DNA from: Fusibacter bizertensis
Lineage (GTDB): Bacteria > Bacillota > Clostridia > Peptostreptococcales > Acidaminobacteraceae
Assembly (NCBI RefSeq): GCF_029914245.1
Contig: NZ_JARYZI010000011.1
Coordinates: 1 to 64,000, forward strand
Length of the DNA stretch: 64,000 nt
Reading direction: 5' to 3'
How positions within the stretch are numbered: position 1 is the stretch's first letter; each line of letters opens with the position of its first letter. The translations under genes were made by a program, and so were the position numbers. Shown piece after piece: positions 50,858 to 60,994 of the stretch. Below the pieces are notes generated by a model, which was not told the origin of the DNA, ran no database searches, and worked only from the letters and a program-made list of their open reading frames with translations.

Positions 50858-51195
50858 TATGACCCCCACTTATCCACAGATAATTTACTTAAAGCTTTCT
50901 TAATCATTTCCGCTTTGTTCTCTTCAAAGCGCTTTTCCATTGAAGTTAAGTTAACCGAACTATCATTTTGAATTTTTTCAGTTTCTAACACTGCTTCATT
51001 TAAAATTCGTTCGTACATTTTTTTACCATGTTCAACTTGTCTAGTGTTAGAATTTTCTTCGATTTCAGAGATGATGTTCTTCAGTTGACTTTTACGCTCT
51101 TCTATTTCGCCGCGTAATTTTTGAACTTCTGCATCTGTTTTTTTGTCAATATCAATGATTTCATGCAGCACCATTTCTATTGATTTCGCATCCAT
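50857..51195 (-). CDS. V-type ATPase subunit G/H (peripheral stalk)
   Basis: This 112-residue, almost entirely coiled-coil protein (KTDAEVQKLRGEIEERKSQL) is the partner of subunit E in the peripheral stalk. It is the first gene of the operon. ATG 51195 has GAGGGTGTTTAA upstream. Confidence 0.88.
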   Translation of the reverse strand: MDAKSIEMVLHEIIDIDKKTDAEVQKLRGEIEERKSQLKNIISEIEENSNTRQVEHGKKMYERILNEAVLETEKIQNDSSVNLTSMEKRFEENKAEMIKKALSKLSVDKWGS

Positions 51196-51239
51196 TTAAA
51201 CACCCTCTTTGTTTTCAAATTTGAACGTCTTAAAACTTA

Positions 51240-51310
51240 GTACATATTGTATGTACCCAATTTTAATTGTATCTAAATAGTTATTTCAAATAATTATTTT
51301 ATGAAATAAC
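51240..51310. promoter_or_regulatory. Two palindromes upstream of the V-ATPase operon
   Basis: GTACATATTGTATGTAC at 51240-51256 is a perfect 17-bp palindrome. GTTATTTCA at 51280-51288 and TGAAATAAC at 51302-51310 form a second. Both lie within 120 bp of the first gene, where the promoter must be, and are candidate operators. Confidence 0.5.
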
Positions 51311-51350
51311 ATATTCTCTTCTTATATTATAAACCTACTTTTTAAAAAAA

Positions 51351-51408
51351 ACTCCTATTTTTAATGAACAAGTAATTATTTATCACTAATTCATCAAAAA
51401 TAGGAGTC
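51351..51408 (-). terminator. Terminator after the fatty acid transporter
   Basis: ACTCCTATTTTT pairs exactly with AAAAATAGGAGT around a long AT-rich loop, with T7 following on the minus strand. Confidence 0.78.
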
Positions 51409-51440
51409 TAAGATTGATACTACTTAAATTATTTTATCTA

Positions 51441-52795
51441 CTAGAAAATCAAGAGACCAAGTGCGATGATCACACCAGCATAAAGCAAATCAATTAAACA
51501 GAATCCCATAATATCACGCGCCCCTAAGTTTGCTATTCCAAGAGCTGGTAATGCCCAAAATGGTTGAATCATGTTTGTCCATGCATCACCCCAAGCTATA
51601 GCCATAGCAGTTTTGGCTGAACTAACGCCTAACTCAAGTCCAGCTGGCATCATGATCGGACCTTGTACTGCCCATTGTCCGCCACCTGATGGTACAAAGA
51701 AGTTAACGATCCCTGCACTTAAAAATGAGAATAATGGGAATGTCGTTTCATTTGAAATGGAAACAAAAGCTTGAGATATCACACCCGCAAGTGAGTTGCC
51801 TGTTGCAACACTAACACCAGTCATCATTCCCATAATACCAGCATAAAATGGAAACTGAAGGATAATACCAGAAGTACCTTTTGCTGCAGCAGAGACTGCA
51901 TCTAAGAACTTTCTTGGTGTTTTGTGTAGTAATATTCCTAGGAATAAAAATATAAAGTTTACAATGTTTAAATTTAATTCGAAACCAGCTGTAGCAAAAT
52001 AGTAGATGATATATGCAAGTCCCATAGCACCAATTAACATTGATAGAATCATACTATTTTCCATCTTATCAGCAAAAGTATCACCATGTTTAATCGCTTC
52101 TCCAACGATAACTTCGTCCTCTAACAACTTAGGATCAATAGTTACAACATCTTTGGGACTTGGATGCATCGCCCTATTAACAAACGGTAATGTGAACAAG
52201 ATTACAGCGACGATGATTAAGTTCCAATAAGAAAAAATAGTTTGAGATGTGCTAATTGGATCGACAAGTGCACCTTTAGTTGCTTTAACAAGTGCATCTC
52301 CACCCGTAGCAAGTTGTAGTGGAATTGAACCCGATATACCAGCATGCCAAACTAAAAATCCTGAATATGCTGATGCTATTAATAGTCGATAATCTACACC
52401 TTTTACAACCTTAGCAAGTTGTTTTGCATAGAGTGCACCAACTACTAAACCGAATCCCCAGTTAATCCAGCATGCAATTGTTGAGATAAAAGTTACAGCT
52501 ACAATCGCTTGTAACGGGGTCTTACATGGTTTTGCTAAAGCTTCTAGTGCTTTTTTTACGATTGGTGTACTAGCTAGTGTATGTCCCGTTACTAAAACTA
52601 AAGCCATTTGCATTGAGAATGCCAATAAACTCCAGAAACCACCTGCCCAGTTTTTCACCATCTCTAGTGGACCTGCTGCAGTTGTGATCATTCCTGCTAA
52701 AAAAACAATTAGCGTTAAATAACTGCAAATAAAAATGGGTCTGGTAGGTAATTTTGGACGAGTTTGACACATCCACGTGTTAATTTCTTAAACAT
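51441..52795 (-). pseudogene. Short-chain fatty acid transporter (AtoE-like), frameshifted
   Basis: The gene should start at ATG 52795 after GGGGAGGAATTAA and reads MFKKLTRGCVKLVQNYLPDP then FLFAVI, where a TAA appears near 52716. Shifting one base restores LTLIVFLAGMITT and the rest of a complete AtoE family protein of about 450 residues with roughly ten spans (GFWSLLAFSMQMALVLVTGH, FVPSGGGQWAVQGPIMMPA). The change is one missing T in a short T/A run, so it is either a recent inactivation, programmed slippage or a sequencing error. The intact remainder opens as 443 codons from 52772. The role is uptake of short-chain fatty acids such as acetoacetate or butyrate. Confidence 0.8.
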
Positions 52796-53228
52796 TTAAT
52801 TCCTCCCCTAAAATATAATAATTGCTACATTTTTACTTAAGCAAGTATCATGCCTCGTATTTTATCGACTAAAATTGCCTATAAATGCTGTATAAACAGG
52901 TATTTATTAATATATTCATCCCGTTCAATAAAAAAAAATTTTGTTCATACAAGATTCATAACAATTTTAAGTAAATATTTGTTTAAACAATACTATAAAA
53001 AAGAACGATTTAACTGCTTTTGTATCCGTATAGCTACACTCGTTTCAACTAAAGTGTAACTTATTTTTTACATAAGAACATCTCATTTGAAATATGTACT
53101 GTTTAGTTTACTATATATATTATTCATTTTGATTATGACCCTATACGAAGTTATGTTCATGTGAAATAATGTATATGTACTAATAATGTATATGTACTAA
53201 TAATTTATATGAAAGTATGGAGGTCATT
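52796..53228. other. Intergenic region with a 17-bp tandem repeat
   Basis: ATAATGTATATGTACTA occurs twice in tandem at 53166-53199, just upstream of mupG, and contains the TATGTAC core. The remainder is AT-rich with no recognisable gene or RNA. Confidence 0.5.
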
Positions 53229-54287
53229 ATGAGTTTTAATATTGGTTACTCTATCTTCCCATCAACTTGGAAAGAAAATAAACATAATCTCGAAAAACTT
53301 TTTAGTGATGGAAGTGCAATCTTTACATCGCTGCACATTTCGGAAGAATTTAACGACACCTACGCTGAAAATGTGATGGAGATGCTTACTCATTTTAAAC
53401 AAATTGGCTATCAAATCATTGCAGATATCTCACCTAGAACACTTCCGATTTTTGGCTGTAACTCAATCTCTGATTTACATCAAAAGCTACCAATAGATAT
53501 CGCACGCGTTGATTATGGATTTTCACTTGAAGATGTATTAGATGCCTCTAAAAACGTCCCTATTTGTTTAAATGCGTCCACTTTAACCACTAAGTGGTTA
53601 CAGAAAATTAAAGAGACTCATCGTAAATTCTATGCGATGCACAACTACTATCCAAGACCAGAGACAGGACTTGATGCTGCTCAATTCGATAAAAGGAATC
53701 AGATCCTTACTACTAATAATATAGAGATTATGGCTTTTATTCCAGGAAACTTGAAAAAAAGAGGACCTATATATGAAGGCTTACCTACACTTGAATCGCA
53801 TCGTCACCTATCCCCATATGCTGCATTTGTTGAGATGGTCCTAAAACATAATATCTCATGGGTATTTGTGGGTGATGGGATGATCAGTGAAAATGAGATG
53901 AAATTAATTGAACGTATCACTAAATCAAATATTTATACAATTCCCACTGTATTTCAAAGACAATTTGCTCATGAATATTCAGCATTATTCTCTAAAGATT
54001 ATTCGATTAGGCCAGATTCACCAGCAAATTTAATTCGATTTCAAGAATCTAGGGAGTATGCAACTCAAGGGACGCAGATAAAGCCATGTAACTGTGTCGC
54101 ACGACAAAAAGGAACACTTACAATAGATAATGAATTATATGGGAGGTACTCAGGTGAAATACAATTAACACGTTATGATTTTAACGCTGATCAACGTGTT
54201 AATGTCATCGGTCATGTTCCTAACGACTATTTTTCAGTTTTAGAAGCTTTACCAAACGGGGCAAAATTTAGAATCACTTCTTTTTAA
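53229..54287 (+). CDS. mupG: 6-phospho-N-acetylmuramidase MupG (DUF871)
   Basis: ATG 53229 follows TATGGAGGTCATT and gives 352 residues. The TIM-barrel half starts FNIGYSIFPSTW, with IIADISPRTL, ARVDYGFSLEDV and AMHNYYPRPETGL as family motifs. The C-terminal cyclophilin-like domain has CVARQKGTLTIDNELYGRYS. MupG hydrolyses MurNAc-6-phosphate-GlcNAc taken up during cell-wall recycling. It is usually encoded with murQ and a PTS permease, neither of which is here. Confidence 0.9.
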   Translation: MSFNIGYSIFPSTWKENKHNLEKLFSDGSAIFTSLHISEEFNDTYAENVMEMLTHFKQIGYQIIADISPRTLPIFGCNSISDLHQKLPIDIARVDYGFSLEDVLDASKNVPICLNASTLTTKWLQKIKETHRKFYAMHNYYPRPETGLDAAQFDKRNQILTTNNIEIMAFIPGNLKKRGPIYEGLPTLESHRHLSPYAAFVEMVLKHNISWVFVGDGMISENEMKLIERITKSNIYTIPTVFQRQFAHEYSALFSKDYSIRPDSPANLIRFQESREYATQGTQIKPCNCVARQKGTLTIDNELYGRYSGEIQLTRYDFNADQRVNVIGHVPNDYFSVLEALPNGAKFRITSF

Positions 54288-54298
54288 TTTCAAATAAA

Positions 54299-54335
54299 AA
54301 CCCCATTTTATCTCACGATGAGTAAAATGGGGTTT
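54299..54335. terminator. Bidirectional terminator between convergent genes
   Basis: AACCCCATTTTA and TAAAATGGGGTTT pair around a short loop, between mupG and the nitroreductase gene. Confidence 0.85.
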
Positions 54336-54338
54336 CAT

Positions 54339-55157
54339 TTATTTCCAGTTAATTACAGCTGATTTTCTCGGTACTGTTCTTTGATATGATACAGCTGGAT
54401 GTCCAATTACCATACAAGTAACAACTTTTTTGCCATCTTTAAGTCCTAAAAACTCAGAAATTTTTTCGTTTCCAACTGAAGCTCTTGTCATAAATCCACT
54501 AAAGAAAGTTCCAAGTCCAAGTGCATTGGTCATCAGTTCCATATTAGAAGCTGCTAGTGCACCATTTACATCTGAATTAGCAGTAATAACCACAACAAGA
54601 GGTGCATTAAAAAACAACTTATCTTTTGTTGAATCTACTTTATACTCTTCATGCATTCTAACCCACAATTTTGCGTAAGGCTTAAACATTTCAAACTGTG
54701 GATTTGGATCTGCAAGGATTTTCTCCCCTGACACTTTAAGTGATTCTAATGTCAATTCTTTTAGCTCGCTTAACCCTTCTCTAACAACAACATAAGAAAC
54801 GTCTTGAAGATTACTACCTGTTTGTGTAAATCGACCAGCATCAATTATTTTCATAATTTGAGCTTCATCAACTTCTTGAGGTGTAAATTGTCTTACTGTT
54901 CTTCTGAATTTGATAAAGTTCATAAGTTGTTCTTCATCTATAGCAAAAGATTCTTCATTATATTCTTTAACTTCACTCATATCATAATCGTCCATTGAAA
55001 CTGCATCTACTGGACAAATTGCGATACAATGACCACACTTTATGCAACGTTTGTTTTGCATTACTGCTTTACCCTCAACGACTTGAATATCCCTTGGAAA
55101 GCAATCTTTCACGCATTTTCCACAACCTATACATTTCGCATCATTAACATACATCAT
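54339..55157 (-). CDS. Ferredoxin-nitroreductase fusion
   Basis: The 272-residue protein has two [4Fe-4S] clusters at the N-terminus (CIGCGKCVKDCFP near 10-22 and CIKCGHCIAICP near 38-49). A nitroreductase FMN domain starts near residue 82 (RRTVRQFTPQEVDEAQIMKI) and ends RTVPRKSAVINWK. Electrons from ferredoxin-type partners are passed to FMN and then to a nitro, quinone or other acceptor. It is common in anaerobes. The gene stands alone. Confidence 0.92.
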   Translation of the reverse strand: MMYVNDAKCIGCGKCVKDCFPRDIQVVEGKAVMQNKRCIKCGHCIAICPVDAVSMDDYDMSEVKEYNEESFAIDEEQLMNFIKFRRTVRQFTPQEVDEAQIMKIIDAGRFTQTGSNLQDVSYVVVREGLSELKELTLESLKVSGEKILADPNPQFEMFKPYAKLWVRMHEEYKVDSTKDKLFFNAPLVVVITANSDVNGALAASNMELMTNALGLGTFFSGFMTRASVGNEKISEFLGLKDGKKVVTCMVIGHPAVSYQRTVPRKSAVINWK

Positions 55158-55269
55158 AAATTAATTTTCTCCCTTATTAAACTCAATCTCTATATAGTTT
55201 TGTATACTTAATACAAAGTGATTCATTAAGGGATTATATCATATATCTAAAGTTTCTGTCTAACCGTTT

Positions 55270-55845
55270 TTACTTAGTTGCTACAAGGCCATATAGTTCA
55301 GTACCAAATTCTAGGCTTTTTTCTATTCTAAATCCTAGCTCAATTAGCATTTTTTTTGTTTCTTCTACTGAAATACGATGCTTTAATGGTGGTCCCTCAG
55401 GCATCTCAATTTTTTTCCAGTCGATAATTGCCACTTTACCATGTTCTTTAAGTATTTGCTGAATATGTCTTATAAATATTGTCTTATCGTCAATTTCATG
55501 CAACACATTTACGAGCAGGACAAAGGTAGCAACACCCTTAGAAAGTTTGAAATCGTATTCATCCGTTAAAATAGTTTGTATATGATTCTTACCAGTAATC
55601 TCGATTTCACGTGCTTTTAAGTTTATAAGCATGTCACTTGACGTATCAAGTGCATAAGTAGGTACAAGTCCTTTTGTTATTTCTTGTGAAGCAATAGTAA
55701 AGTAACCTATTCCAGCACCAATATCTACTAGAATATCCTTGGCTTCAAACCCTAGTTTTTCTAGTGTTTCAACCGGTGGTAATTTATCTCTTCTTTCTGG
55801 GTTATCTAATTTATCCAAATGTTTAGGATTGAATTTATGTGCCAC
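55270..55845 (-). CDS. SAM-dependent methyltransferase (UbiE/arsenite-type fold)
   Basis: GTG 55845 after GAGAGGTTCGAA gives 191 residues. Motif I is LVDIGAGIGYFTIASQ near 38, and ALDTSSDMLINLKARE, VLLVNVLHEIDD and KVAIIDWKK follow. The opening HKFNPKHLDKLDNPERRDKL is typical of a class found with metal or redox genes. It lies 20 bp after the membrane 4Fe-4S gene, in the same operon. The substrate is unknown. Confidence 0.85.
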   Translation of the reverse strand: MAHKFNPKHLDKLDNPERRDKLPPVETLEKLGFEAKDILVDIGAGIGYFTIASQEITKGLVPTYALDTSSDMLINLKAREIEITGKNHIQTILTDEYDFKLSKGVATFVLLVNVLHEIDDKTIFIRHIQQILKEHGKVAIIDWKKIEMPEGPPLKHRISVEETKKMLIELGFRIEKSLEFGTELYGLVATK

Positions 55846-55865
55846 TTCGAACCTCTCTCTCTCTC

Positions 55866-56441
55866 TTATATTTGTGATTGTTCTTTAACAATTGTTGTAA
55901 GTGTTTGTACTGGACAAACTGCACACCATGATCTGGGTCTGTATAAAACACCTAGTATCATACCAACCACGGTTGATGTAAACATAATCGAAAATATCCT
56001 ATAACTTATATGAGACAAGATTACAGGTATCTCTATCGGTATCAGCTGTGGTAATTCAAACGGAATTTGAAATACGATTAAAAACCTAACAAAATTCATA
56101 GGTGGAATGTTGTTTTTTGCCACCATATAAGTTGATAATACAATAAAAACGAGATTGATACAAAAAAAATTTAAAACCAATCTTTTAGTATCCTTGCTAT
56201 ATAGCCACTTTGGAGGCTTTAAATCAAATGAAATCTTTTTAAATAACCTAGTAAACAAGTTTGCTCTAGGACAGTATGTTGTACACCAAAGTTTTTTCCC
56301 AGTTTTAACTACCATATAAAAAGGTGTAATTACACAAATTATACCGAGAAAAGCAAATGCAATATTCACAAAACTAAGCGCAAAAAATAAAATGGTTCCG
56401 ATAAATAATAAATTAGTCCAATTGATTTTACTAGTTGTCAC
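55866..56441 (-). CDS. Membrane 4Fe-4S protein (NapH/CcoG-like)
   Basis: The 191-residue protein has four to five spans and two cysteine motifs facing the cytoplasm, CTTYCPRANL near 53 and WCAVCPVQT near 171. This is the layout of NapH/YccM-type electron carriers. The second motif has only two Cys, so each site is incomplete compared with a classical CxxCxxCxxxCP ferredoxin. It may pass electrons or coordinate a metal. Confidence 0.75.
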   Translation of the reverse strand: MTTSKINWTNLLFIGTILFFALSFVNIAFAFLGIICVITPFYMVVKTGKKLWCTTYCPRANLFTRLFKKISFDLKPPKWLYSKDTKRLVLNFFCINLVFIVLSTYMVAKNNIPPMNFVRFLIVFQIPFELPQLIPIEIPVILSHISYRIFSIMFTSTVVGMILGVLYRPRSWCAVCPVQTLTTIVKEQSQI

Positions 56442-56531
56442 GTAAACCTCCTATAAGATATTTGACAATTCTATCAAGAGGACTAACTAGGGTCAAGGGA
56501 CTTGGTCACAGTGAAGCTTTTATTTTCACAA

Positions 56532-56559
56532 TTGACAATATACCTATTTCTGTTAAACT
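56532..56559 (+). promoter_or_regulatory. Promoter for the YkgJ-type gene
   Basis: TTGACA followed after 16 bases by TAAACT, about 50 bp before ATG 56608. The -10 is weak. Confidence 0.45.
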
Positions 56560-56607
56560 TAATTCGATTCTTTGTATCATATTACTTAGAAAGTGAAAGG
56601 GAAACTC

Positions 56608-57288
56608 ATGAATAGTAAAATTAATTTATACGAGATCACCGATGGAAATTTCTATGGTATCAATGATTTAGTAAAAGCCGATACAGGTGGCTGTGTTGAT
56701 TGTAGTTCTTGCTGCTATGGTGTAGGAGAATTAGTAATTCTAACACCATATGATGTCTATGAAATGTCAAGCTATCTAGAATTATCATTCGATGAGTTGT
56801 TAATTGATAAGATTAAGTTGCAACATGAAAACAAAATCACTTTACCACATTTAAATGTAATATCAGATTCTGATAGGTGCTCTTTTTTAAGTGAAAGTGG
56901 CAGATGTCAAATCCACGCTCATAGACCTAGTATCTGTAGACTTTTTCCTCTAGGAAGAGTATATGAAGATGATGATTTCAAGTTTTTCTTACAAACAAAT
57001 TCTTGTGTCAAAGAAAATCTTACATCTATAAAAGTTGAAAACTGGATTGGAATCTCAAACTATAATGAAAACAAAAAATTCTTATTGACTTGGCACAAGC
57101 TATTAAAAGCTCTGAATTTCAGAGTGAAATTTATTAGAGATGAACAAGAACTAAAAGCGATCAATACAGACTTACTCGATACATTTTTTAAAATCAGTCA
57201 TGCAAGTTCCGCTCAAAAACATGATGATTTTTATTCAGAGTTTTATGCAATTTTACCAGAGGCAAAAAAAAGACTTGGTATACTATAA
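56608..57288 (+). CDS. YkgJ family Cys-cluster protein
   Basis: ATG 56608 follows GAAAGGGAAACTC and gives 226 residues. The Cys-rich signature CVDCSSCCYGVGEL, then DRCSFLSESGRCQIHAHRPS and ICRLFPLGR, is that of YkgJ/UPF0153 proteins, thought to bind zinc or an iron-sulfur cluster. It is divergent from the membrane 4Fe-4S gene, so both may share metal- or redox-related control. Confidence 0.88.
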   Translation: MNSKINLYEITDGNFYGINDLVKADTGGCVDCSSCCYGVGELVILTPYDVYEMSSYLELSFDELLIDKIKLQHENKITLPHLNVISDSDRCSFLSESGRCQIHAHRPSICRLFPLGRVYEDDDFKFFLQTNSCVKENLTSIKVENWIGISNYNENKKFLLTWHKLLKALNFRVKFIRDEQELKAINTDLLDTFFKISHASSAQKHDDFYSEFYAILPEAKKRLGIL

Positions 57289-57312
57289 CGACAAAGATTA
57301 ATATATAACAAA

Positions 57313-57356
57313 ATGAGGGCTATAAATACCATTAAAAAGTATTTAATAGCCCTCAT
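57313..57356. terminator. Bidirectional terminator between convergent genes
   Basis: ATGAGGGCTATAAATAC pairs with GTATTTAATAGCCCTCAT almost perfectly around a 9-base loop, between the YkgJ-type gene and the aldolase. Confidence 0.85.
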
Positions 57357-57390
57357 CATTATATTGGCTTATTCACTATATAGTCTTTCT

Positions 57391-58278
57391 CTATTTAATT
57401 GATGCATCATAAATATTTTGAATAGATTTATTGAGCATTTCATTGAATGCATCATCACTTTGATTGTCATTTAGACCTTCTGATAATGCTCTTGAGAAAC
57501 TAGCAATAAGTCCGTGATTTCTAGCAAGTTTTTCGTTTGCTTCTTCTCTTGAATAGCCACCTGACAATGCAACAACTCTTACAACATTTGGAAGTTTCAT
57601 AATATCAGCATATAAATTATCTTCATCTGGAATAGTAAGTTTCAACATCACCTGACAATTCTCATCCAAAGCTTTCAAATGACTAATAAGTTCTTCTTTT
57701 AAAATAGCTTCAGCTTCTTTTTTATTAACTGTATGAATATCTACCTCAGGCTCGATAATAGGTACAAGACCTGCACCACAAATGATCTTACCAAACTCAA
57801 ATTGTTGAGCTACTATTGCCTTAATACCTTCTTTATTGACTTCGTTGATTACTGAACGCATCTTAGTTCCAAAAATATGTCGCTCATTTGCACGCGTTAA
57901 AAGCGCTTCTAGATCAGGAATCGGCTTCATTAATTGAACGCCATTTTTTTGTGTATCTAATCCTTTATCTACTTTTAAAAATGATACAATGCCTTTCTTT
58001 TCCCAAAGATAGTCTGCACTATACAATCCTTCTACTTTTGAATCCATTGTCTTCTCAAACAAAATAGCTGCAAGGATTCTCTCTTTAGTAAAAGCTGGAC
58101 TTTCCATAATTCTCGATCTCATCTGATGAACAAGTTGAAACATTTCAGTTTCATCTTTGTAAGCATCTTCTGATATACCATATGTTTCAAGGGCCTTGGG
58201 TGTACTCCCGCCACTTTGATCTAGCGCAGCAATAAAACCTTTATCATTCTTCATTCTATCAAATTGTAATTTTTTCAT
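57391..58278 (-). CDS. fda: Class I fructose-bisphosphate aldolase
   Basis: ATG 58278 after GGAGGTTCTT gives 295 residues. [17 protein letters not shown] is the conserved start of bacterial class I aldolases, SFLKVDKGL contains a conserved Lys, [10 protein letters not shown] the catalytic Glu region and VMLKLTIP the Schiff-base Lys. [15 protein letters not shown] is the phosphate-binding loop. It cleaves fructose 1,6-bisphosphate in glycolysis. The gene stands alone. Confidence 0.93.
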   Translation of the reverse strand: MKKLQFDRMKNDKGFIAALDQSGGSTPKALETYGISEDAYKDETEMFQLVHQMRSRIMESPAFTKERILAAILFEKTMDSKVEGLYSADYLWEKKGIVSFLKVDKGLDTQKNGVQLMKPIPDLEALLTRANERHIFGTKMRSVINEVNKEGIKAIVAQQFEFGKIICGAGLVPIIEPEVDIHTVNKKEAEAILKEELISHLKALDENCQVMLKLTIPDEDNLYADIMKLPNVVRVVALSGGYSREEANEKLARNHGLIASFSRALSEGLNDNQSDDAFNEMLNKSIQNIYDASIK

Positions 58279-58383
58279 AAGAACCTCCATTCTTTTCGTC
58301 AATAGTCTTATACCCCAACTCTAAGTTTTTAACACTAATACTATTGTAATTATCTATACTAGGTATATTCTATGAATGAAATG

Positions 58384-59535
58384 TTACTTACAATCTTTAA
58401 TCTGCTCTAAATTAACTTCGCTTTCAAGTATGTCATATCCCGTTTTCACCATTGTACATATCGTTCTCTCTAAATTTTCAAAAGCAAACTCTGTTTGAGT
58501 AGCAGATGCAAATTCTCTTGTATGAGATACAACTTCCGCTTCTGAAATCTTGAATATGCTATGAATTGTTGGAACAACATGACTAACGTTGCCAGCATCT
58601 AATGAACCAGCTCTTTCTCGCTCCAACTTGATATCATCAATTCCAAAACATTTTGCATTATTAAAATAAATGTTACTCAATTGCATATTTGAACGAAAAT
58701 TGTCATAAGGTTTTTCATAATAGCAGATACTCATCTCAGTTCCAGCACCAAGTGATGCACCTTTAGCACAATTGATTAATCTAGTTTTTAGATATTCTAC
58801 AGTTTCTTTTTCGTTGGCCCTGACATAAAATCTAGCTACGGCTCTCTCCGGCACAACGTTTGCAGCGACGCCCCCTTCAGTGATAATTCCATGCACTCTT
58901 GCATCTGAAGGCATATGCTCTCTAAAAGCATTGAGATTATTGAACGTGTTGATCACTGCATCAAGTGCGTTGATGCCTTTTTCAGGACATGCAGCTGCAT
59001 GCGCTGTTTTACCAATAAAGGTGAACTCTATTGCAAGCATTGCAAGCGAGCCGACTGTAGCATAGTTTTGATCACCAGGATGTGTCATAATTGCAACGTC
59101 TATATCGTCAAAAGTACCCTTTTCAGCCATATCGACTTTTGCACCGTTGTTTTCTTCGGCAGGTGTTCCTAATAATACGACTTTACCACCCACTTTATCA
59201 ATTAATTCCTTGGTAGCAAATGCCGATCCAAGACCTGCTACACATATTAGATTATGGCCACAACCATGTCCTATTGCAGGAAGAGCATCATATTCTGACA
59301 TATAAGCAACTGTTCTTCCAGGTTTTCCACTATCGTATGTTGCACGAAAACAAGTGGGGATATCTAAATATTGTTCTTCAACATCAAAACCTTCTGCTAT
59401 TAAACGATGTACCAATTTATCATAAATTTGATATTCTTCATCACCAAGCTCTGGGTGGTCATACATCCAATTAGAAATTTCCTTTAACTCAGGCATAAGT
59501 GTCTGTACTTTGTCTTTGATTAATTTATTGATCAT
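58384..59535 (-). CDS. M20 family amidohydrolase (AbgB-like)
   Basis: ATG 59535 after TTGGAGGACATC gives 383 residues. The metal site is visible in AIGHGCGHNLICVAGLGSA, GTPAEENNGAKVDM (catalytic Glu pair) and IMTHPGDQN, with the dimerisation domain at about 180-290 (AACPEKGINALDAVI). It belongs to the M20D branch that removes acyl or p-aminobenzoyl groups from amino acids. There is no signal peptide. Confidence 0.9.
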   Translation of the reverse strand: MINKLIKDKVQTLMPELKEISNWMYDHPELGDEEYQIYDKLVHRLIAEGFDVEEQYLDIPTCFRATYDSGKPGRTVAYMSEYDALPAIGHGCGHNLICVAGLGSAFATKELIDKVGGKVVLLGTPAEENNGAKVDMAEKGTFDDIDVAIMTHPGDQNYATVGSLAMLAIEFTFIGKTAHAAACPEKGINALDAVINTFNNLNAFREHMPSDARVHGIITEGGVAANVVPERAVARFYVRANEKETVEYLKTRLINCAKGASLGAGTEMSICYYEKPYDNFRSNMQLSNIYFNNAKCFGIDDIKLERERAGSLDAGNVSHVVPTIHSIFKISEAEVVSHTREFASATQTEFAFENLERTICTMVKTGYDILESEVNLEQIKDCK

Positions 59536-59597
59536 GATGTCCTCCAAAATATTGATTGATTTATTATAACATATAGAAAAATACTACAAACAAAAAA

Positions 59598-59620
59598 CAG
59601 TGCGTATCTTTCGCACTGTC
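59598..59620 (-). terminator. Terminator after the MASE3-GGDEF gene
   Basis: ACAGTGCG pairs with CGCACTGT around ATCTTT-type loop, followed by T6 on the minus strand. Confidence 0.85.
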
Positions 59621-59630
59621 TTTTTATCTT

Positions 59631-60923
59631 TTATAGGTAACCCATGGTTTTATCTCTACCACTTGCTTTTGCATTATATAAATTATTATCAGCAACATCT
59701 ACCAGACGACTTGCCAAATTTGAAACCGTTAGACTCACGTCATCTATATAATTACCATCAAATTCAGCAATCCCTGCACTAATCGTAATCCTTGCGCCAT
59801 TATTGATATGATCGACTTCCCTTATTTTACATCGTATTTTTTCAGAAATCGCATAGCAATCTTTAAGAACAGTGTTCGGTAAAATGACCATAAACTCTTC
59901 ACCGCCATATCTTCCAACAGTATCTGTAACCCTTGTTAGTTCCTTTATATAACATGCAATTCCTTGTAAAGCTTCATCACCCTTCACATGTCCATATAGA
60001 TCATTTATAATTTTAAAGTGGTCTACATCAAAAATAATAATTGAGAATGGCAATTTTTTTCGTAAAGAATGTCTAATTTCCTCGTCAAGTTTCTCATAGA
60101 GATATTTGTAATTGTATAATCCTGTTAGCCCATCTGTATTGACTTGACTTTGTAATTCCTTAAATATCGAATAGTTAGGCTCTTTGATCCCTTTTACAAT
60201 TATTGCTTTATAGATAAAGTAGAACGAGATTATTTTGAAATAGTGACCCATCATATTTAAAAAATCATAGTTGCTTGTATAGAGTGTAAAAGAAAGTTCT
60301 GATAGAATCGTAAAAACGATTGAAGTAAAGATGAGTTTGTATATCAATTTATCAAAATGCTTACGATAATAATACGCTATTCCTAGAGATGCAAGTAATA
60401 TCAAGGATATAATATATTCACTTACTATTTTAAACTGAGTAAGTCCAACACCATCAATATAGCAAATAGGAAAAACTTTCAAATAAAAAATACTACTTAT
60501 GATGATCACTGTGGTTACAAGGTAAACAAAAAATATTAAATATGTATTAATTTGTTTTTTAAAATTTAAAAGCAAAAAAGAAACAAATATTGTAATACTT
60601 TCCAAAAATCTCGTAGCAATCCAGAGCTGATTTGCATAATAATCATAATCTCTAAATATATTCATGCCCTTATACGATAAGGTATGTAACAAATCTAAAA
60701 AACCAATAAATAGATAAGCAACTCCCATTATTATTAAGAAGTTATTTCTAAGAAATTGCTTTGAATTCCATGTTAGCAAATATATAGTAAATGCAATACA
60801 AATACTGAATATTTCAGCTATCGCATGAAACAATAAATAATTCTTTCCACTTGTAAAGTTTAAAAAAACAAGAACCATTATAACAAATATGAAATTTATA
60901 ATTTTTTCTTTAGTCAATGTCAT
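59631..60923 (-). CDS. MASE3-GGDEF diguanylate cyclase
   Basis: In this 430-residue protein residues 1-230 are a MASE3 membrane sensor with about seven spans; FHAIAEIFSICIAFTIYLL, GFLDLLHTLSYKGMN and ATRFLESITIFVSF are its motifs. The GGDEF domain begins DGLTGLYNYKYLYEKL, and the signature is RYGGEEFMVILP, an active GGEEF form. It should make c-di-GMP. ATG 60923 has GGTGAAAG upstream. Confidence 0.92.
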   Translation of the reverse strand: MTLTKEKIINFIFVIMVLVFLNFTSGKNYLLFHAIAEIFSICIAFTIYLLTWNSKQFLRNNFLIIMGVAYLFIGFLDLLHTLSYKGMNIFRDYDYYANQLWIATRFLESITIFVSFLLLNFKKQINTYLIFFVYLVTTVIIISSIFYLKVFPICYIDGVGLTQFKIVSEYIISLILLASLGIAYYYRKHFDKLIYKLIFTSIVFTILSELSFTLYTSNYDFLNMMGHYFKIISFYFIYKAIIVKGIKEPNYSIFKELQSQVNTDGLTGLYNYKYLYEKLDEEIRHSLRKKLPFSIIIFDVDHFKIINDLYGHVKGDEALQGIACYIKELTRVTDTVGRYGGEEFMVILPNTVLKDCYAISEKIRCKIREVDHINNGARITISAGIAEFDGNYIDDVSLTVSNLASRLVDVADNNLYNAKASGRDKTMGYL

Positions 60924-60994
60924 CTTTCACCCGCCTTAACGTTATGAATTATTTGTACCACAAATCATATTGAATTAAGCAAAATAAAATATAA

